Shown: positions 61,866 to 64,000 of the stretch, in pieces
Numbering within the stretch: position 1 is the stretch's first letter
Layout: every line of letters starts with the position of its first letter
Source: JAVBLW01 sp031553215
GTDB taxonomy: Bacteria > Bacillota_I > Bacilli_A > Acholeplasmatales > Anaeroplasmataceae
Reading direction: 5' to 3'
Assembly (NCBI GenBank): GCA_031553215.1
Contig: JAVBLW010000001.1
Span: 124,001-188,000 of the forward strand
DNA length: 64,000 nt
Translations under genes and position numbers: made by a program
Notes under the pieces: generated by a model
What the model saw: the letters and a program-made list of their open reading frames with translations, nothing else
Databases searched by the model: none
Told to the model about the DNA's origin: nothing

Positions 61866-64000
61866 TTATTTTATATCAATAATTCTATTAATTTGAATTT
61901 GTGGTTTATTGCTTCTCTTATTCAAATCTATTTTTCCTTCTATAATATACAGTTTATTCATTTGACAAAATCCGCGTATATTTTGATATTGTTCCGGAAA
62001 AATCACCATATCTAAAGTTCTTCTACTATCATTAATATTACCTACAAGCATTAAATCATCGTTTTTTGTTTTTATCTCTTTAAGATTTTCCATAGTCGCA
62101 ATAATCTTTGCATATGAATTAATATTTACTTGTTCTATATATTGAGACTTATAATAATTGACCATCTTTTGAATGTTTATAAAAAGATTATATTTTAGGT
62201 TAATACCTATAGCATTCATTTCTTCTTTCTTTAAATAATCAAATTCATATTCATCTAATGATAGTATTCTATCTTCTAAAAATTTATCAATTATATCGGT
62301 TTTCGCATCAACTGAATCAATTAAACTTTTTTTTGTTTCCTTAAAACTATCAAATGCCCCTGCGTAAATCAATGACTCTAAAGATCTAGAACTAATATTT
62401 GGAACACGTGTTTTGAAATCAGAAAATGTTTTATATAATCCATTTTTATTTCTTTCTTCTATTATGTCATTCGCTAGAATACTTCCAATTGATAATATTC
62501 CTTGAAGTGGGTAAATAAGTACTCCTTTATACTGTGTAAATTCTTTGGTACTATAATTAATATTGGGATTAACTACTCTAACGCCATTTTGTTTAGCATA
62601 ATTAATATATTCAGTCATTAACCTTTGACTACCAATAACATTATTTAGTATCTTAGACATGAAAATTTCAAAATAATTAGCTTTAAAATAACTCATTTGG
62701 TAAGATACTAAAGCGTATGCAACGCTATGTGATCGATTAAATCCATAATTTGCAAATTTCACTATATAGTCATATATATCATTTGCATCTTTTTGTGAGT
62801 AACCTTTCTCAATACTCTTTGAAACAAAGTGTGTTCTTTCATGTATTAAAACATCTTCTTTTTTCTTACTTACCGCTCTTCTTAGTAGGTCAGCTTCACC
62901 CAGTGAATATCCCGCAAATTTCAAAGCAATCTTCATAATTTGTTCTTGGTAAATAATTATACCATAGGTAGATTTAAGAATATCTTCTAAATCTTTGTGC
63001 ATATAAGTATATGGCGCACCATTTTTTCTATCAACATAATCATCTATATTTTCCATTGGACCAGGCCTATATAATGCCAATACTGCGACAATATCTTCAA
63101 AACAATTTGGTTTCAATTTAGAAAGTACTTTTTTCATACCATCAGATTCCAATTGGAAAATACCCAAAGTATCAGCCTTACTTAAAAGTTCATAAGTTTT
63201 CTTATCATCTAGTGGAATTCTAGAAATATTAATATTATCCATATTAGGAATTTCTTTTACAATATTATCAATAATCGTTAAATTTCTAATTCCTAAAAAG
63301 TCTATTTTGAGTAATCCGATACTTTCTAAATCTGACGCCTCTAATTGAGATTGGTATAACCCATTTAAACCAGGCTGTAATGGAATAAGATTCAATAATG
63401 AATCATTTGCCAATATTATTCCTGCCGCATGAGTAGAAATATGACGTGGTAATCCTTCTATCTTTTTTGCAATCCTTAATAAATTATAAACCTCTATATT
63501 ATCTGAGAATTGTTCGAGCAACAATGAATAATCTTCACTATGAGACGCAAGTTTAACTATCTCATCTAATCTGTCACTAGGAAATTTCAACACTCTACCT
63601 AAATCTCTAACTGATGATTTAACTTGGAAGGTCCCATATGCTGAAATATTACATACATGTTCCTTACCATATAAATCCCTAACATATTCTATAACTTGAT
63701 CTCTTTTATCATCTGGAAAGTCCATATCAATATCAGGCATAGATAATCTTTCAGGATTCAAAAATCTTTCAAATAACAAATCATATTTTATAGGGTCTAG
63801 GTTAGTTATTCCTAAGCAGAATGATACCAAACTCCCGGCGGCACTACCTCTACCAGGACCAACCATAATATTATTCTTTTTTGCATATTTCACAAAATCC
63901 CAAACAATCAAGAAATAATCATTATATCCCATTTTATCAATAATACTAAGTTCATAATTTAATCTAGTAATATATTCATTTCTATCTTCATGTGAATTCT
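61866..64000 (-). CDS. dnaE: DNA polymerase III alpha subunit DnaE (5' end outside the window)
   Basis: C-terminal 711 codons are visible; the frame stays open to the right edge (64000) and reads NEYITRLNYELSIIDKMGY at the edge, so the start lies beyond. Palm catalytic acids in MPDIDMDFPDD, GPGRGSAAGSLV, RPGPMENID, helix-hairpin-helix (PNISSRSLESLIYAGAFD) and a C-terminal OB fold (MLVGNINDSRR...). Short DnaE3/DnaE-type. dnaE near pfk and pyk is a conserved Bacilli order. No Exo domain of PolC is present in this part. Confidence 0.95.
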   Translation of the reverse strand, partial: NSHEDRNEYITRLNYELSIIDKMGYNDYFLIVWDFVKYAKKNNIMVGPGRGSAAGSLVSFCLGITNLDPIKYDLLFERFLNPERLSMPDIDMDFPDDKRDQVIEYVRDLYGKEHVCNISAYGTFQVKSSVRDLGRVLKFPSDRLDEIVKLASHSEDYSLLLEQFSDNIEVYNLLRIAKKIEGLPRHISTHAAGIILANDSLLNLIPLQPGLNGLYQSQLEASDLESIGLLKIDFLGIRNLTIIDNIVKEIPNMDNINISRIPLDDKKTYELLSKADTLGIFQLESDGMKKVLSKLKPNCFEDIVAVLALYRPGPMENIDDYVDRKNGAPYTYMHKDLEDILKSTYGIIIYQEQIMKIALKFAGYSLGEADLLRRAVSKKKEDVLIHERTHFVSKSIEKGYSQKDANDIYDYIVKFANYGFNRSHSVAYALVSYQMSYFKANYFEIFMSKILNNVIGSQRLMTEYINYAKQNGVRVVNPNINYSTKEFTQYKGVLIYPLQGILSIGSILANDIIEERNKNGLYKTFSDFKTRVPNISSRSLESLIYAGAFDSFKETKKSLIDSVDAKTDIIDKFLEDRILSLDEYEFDYLKKEEMNAIGINLKYNLFINIQKMVNYYKSQYIEQVNINSYAKIIATMENLKEIKTKNDDLMLVGNINDSRRTLDMVIFPEQYQNIRGFCQMNKLYIIEGKIDLNKRSNKPQIQINRIIDIK

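Noticed and set aside
1..64000. CRISPR arrays, tRNA/rRNA genes, prophage and complete insertion sequences.
   Set aside because: No regularly spaced direct repeats, cloverleaf-like or rRNA-like stretches, transposases, integrases or phage structural genes were recognised.

Overview
The window is a compact, AT-rich (roughly 30% G+C by eye) bacterial chromosome segment with close-packed genes, many of them on the minus strand. The content is typical of a low-GC Bacillota/Bacilli lineage of the Erysipelotrichia/RF39/Mollicutes-neighbour kind. It carries ylxM beside ftsY and ffh, secA next to prfB, RbgA followed by rnhB, Spx, DegV, YitT, RecX and PPi-type phosphofructokinase near pyk and dnaE. Ribosome-binding sites are strong (AGGAGG-like) and hairpin-plus-U terminators are very frequent. 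MurE shows a cell wall, so this is not a true Mycoplasma. TGA is a normal stop: ylxM and the serine dehydratase gene end in TGA, and RF2 is encoded. No rRNA, tRNA, CRISPR array, complete insertion sequence or prophage was seen.

Layout. 1-7.4 kb: SRP and lipid block on the minus strand (topA, PAP2 phosphatase, pssA, psd, ftsY, ylxM, ffh). 7.5-13.9 kb: flippase-like membrane protein, rnhB, rbgA, an unusual multi-spanning signal peptidase, and an FtsK/SpoIIIE motor that lacks its membrane domain and follows a membrane protein gene. 14-23.3 kb: HAD phosphatase, an Imm5-like orphan, a membrane-anchored MutS-like ATPase, recX, yitT, prfB, secA, degV. 23.4-31 kb: gapA diverging from clpP, a GNAT protein, nadK, CYTH, a secreted Tyr-rich protein behind a perfect promoter and a G9 tract, spx, trpS, cysE. 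31-40 kb: an AraC-GGDEF fusion, a lipid kinase, an alanine-racemase-like protein, a duplicated lipoprotein pair, an EF-G paralogue behind a perfect cre box, Dabb, aquaporin, GH28 pectinase, mgsA.

40-49 kb is the most accessory part. It holds a three-gene cassette (large secreted toxin-like protein, cytosolic protein, membrane-anchored trypsin-like protease) preceded by a possible small structured RNA, then a hypoxanthine-DNA-glycosylase-like protein, a YdeI/OmdA protein, an alpha-toroid protein, and a MacB-type ABC exporter diverging from a TetR regulator. 49-64 kb returns to core genes: rRNA uracil methyltransferase, serine dehydratase, uvrB, Na/Pi cotransporter, DUF2156 protein diverging from murE, RNase H, pyk, pfk, a small membrane protein, and the 3' two thirds of dnaE, which runs off the right edge.

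The best candidates for something undescribed are the 40.4-43.1 kb cassette with its upstream RNA, the AraC-GGDEF fusion, the membrane-free FtsK with its neighbour, the G9/promoter arrangement at 27.65-27.85 kb, and the trpS leader with a Trp-codon mini-ORF ahead of a terminator hairpin. All functions are read from sequence motifs only; no database search was possible.
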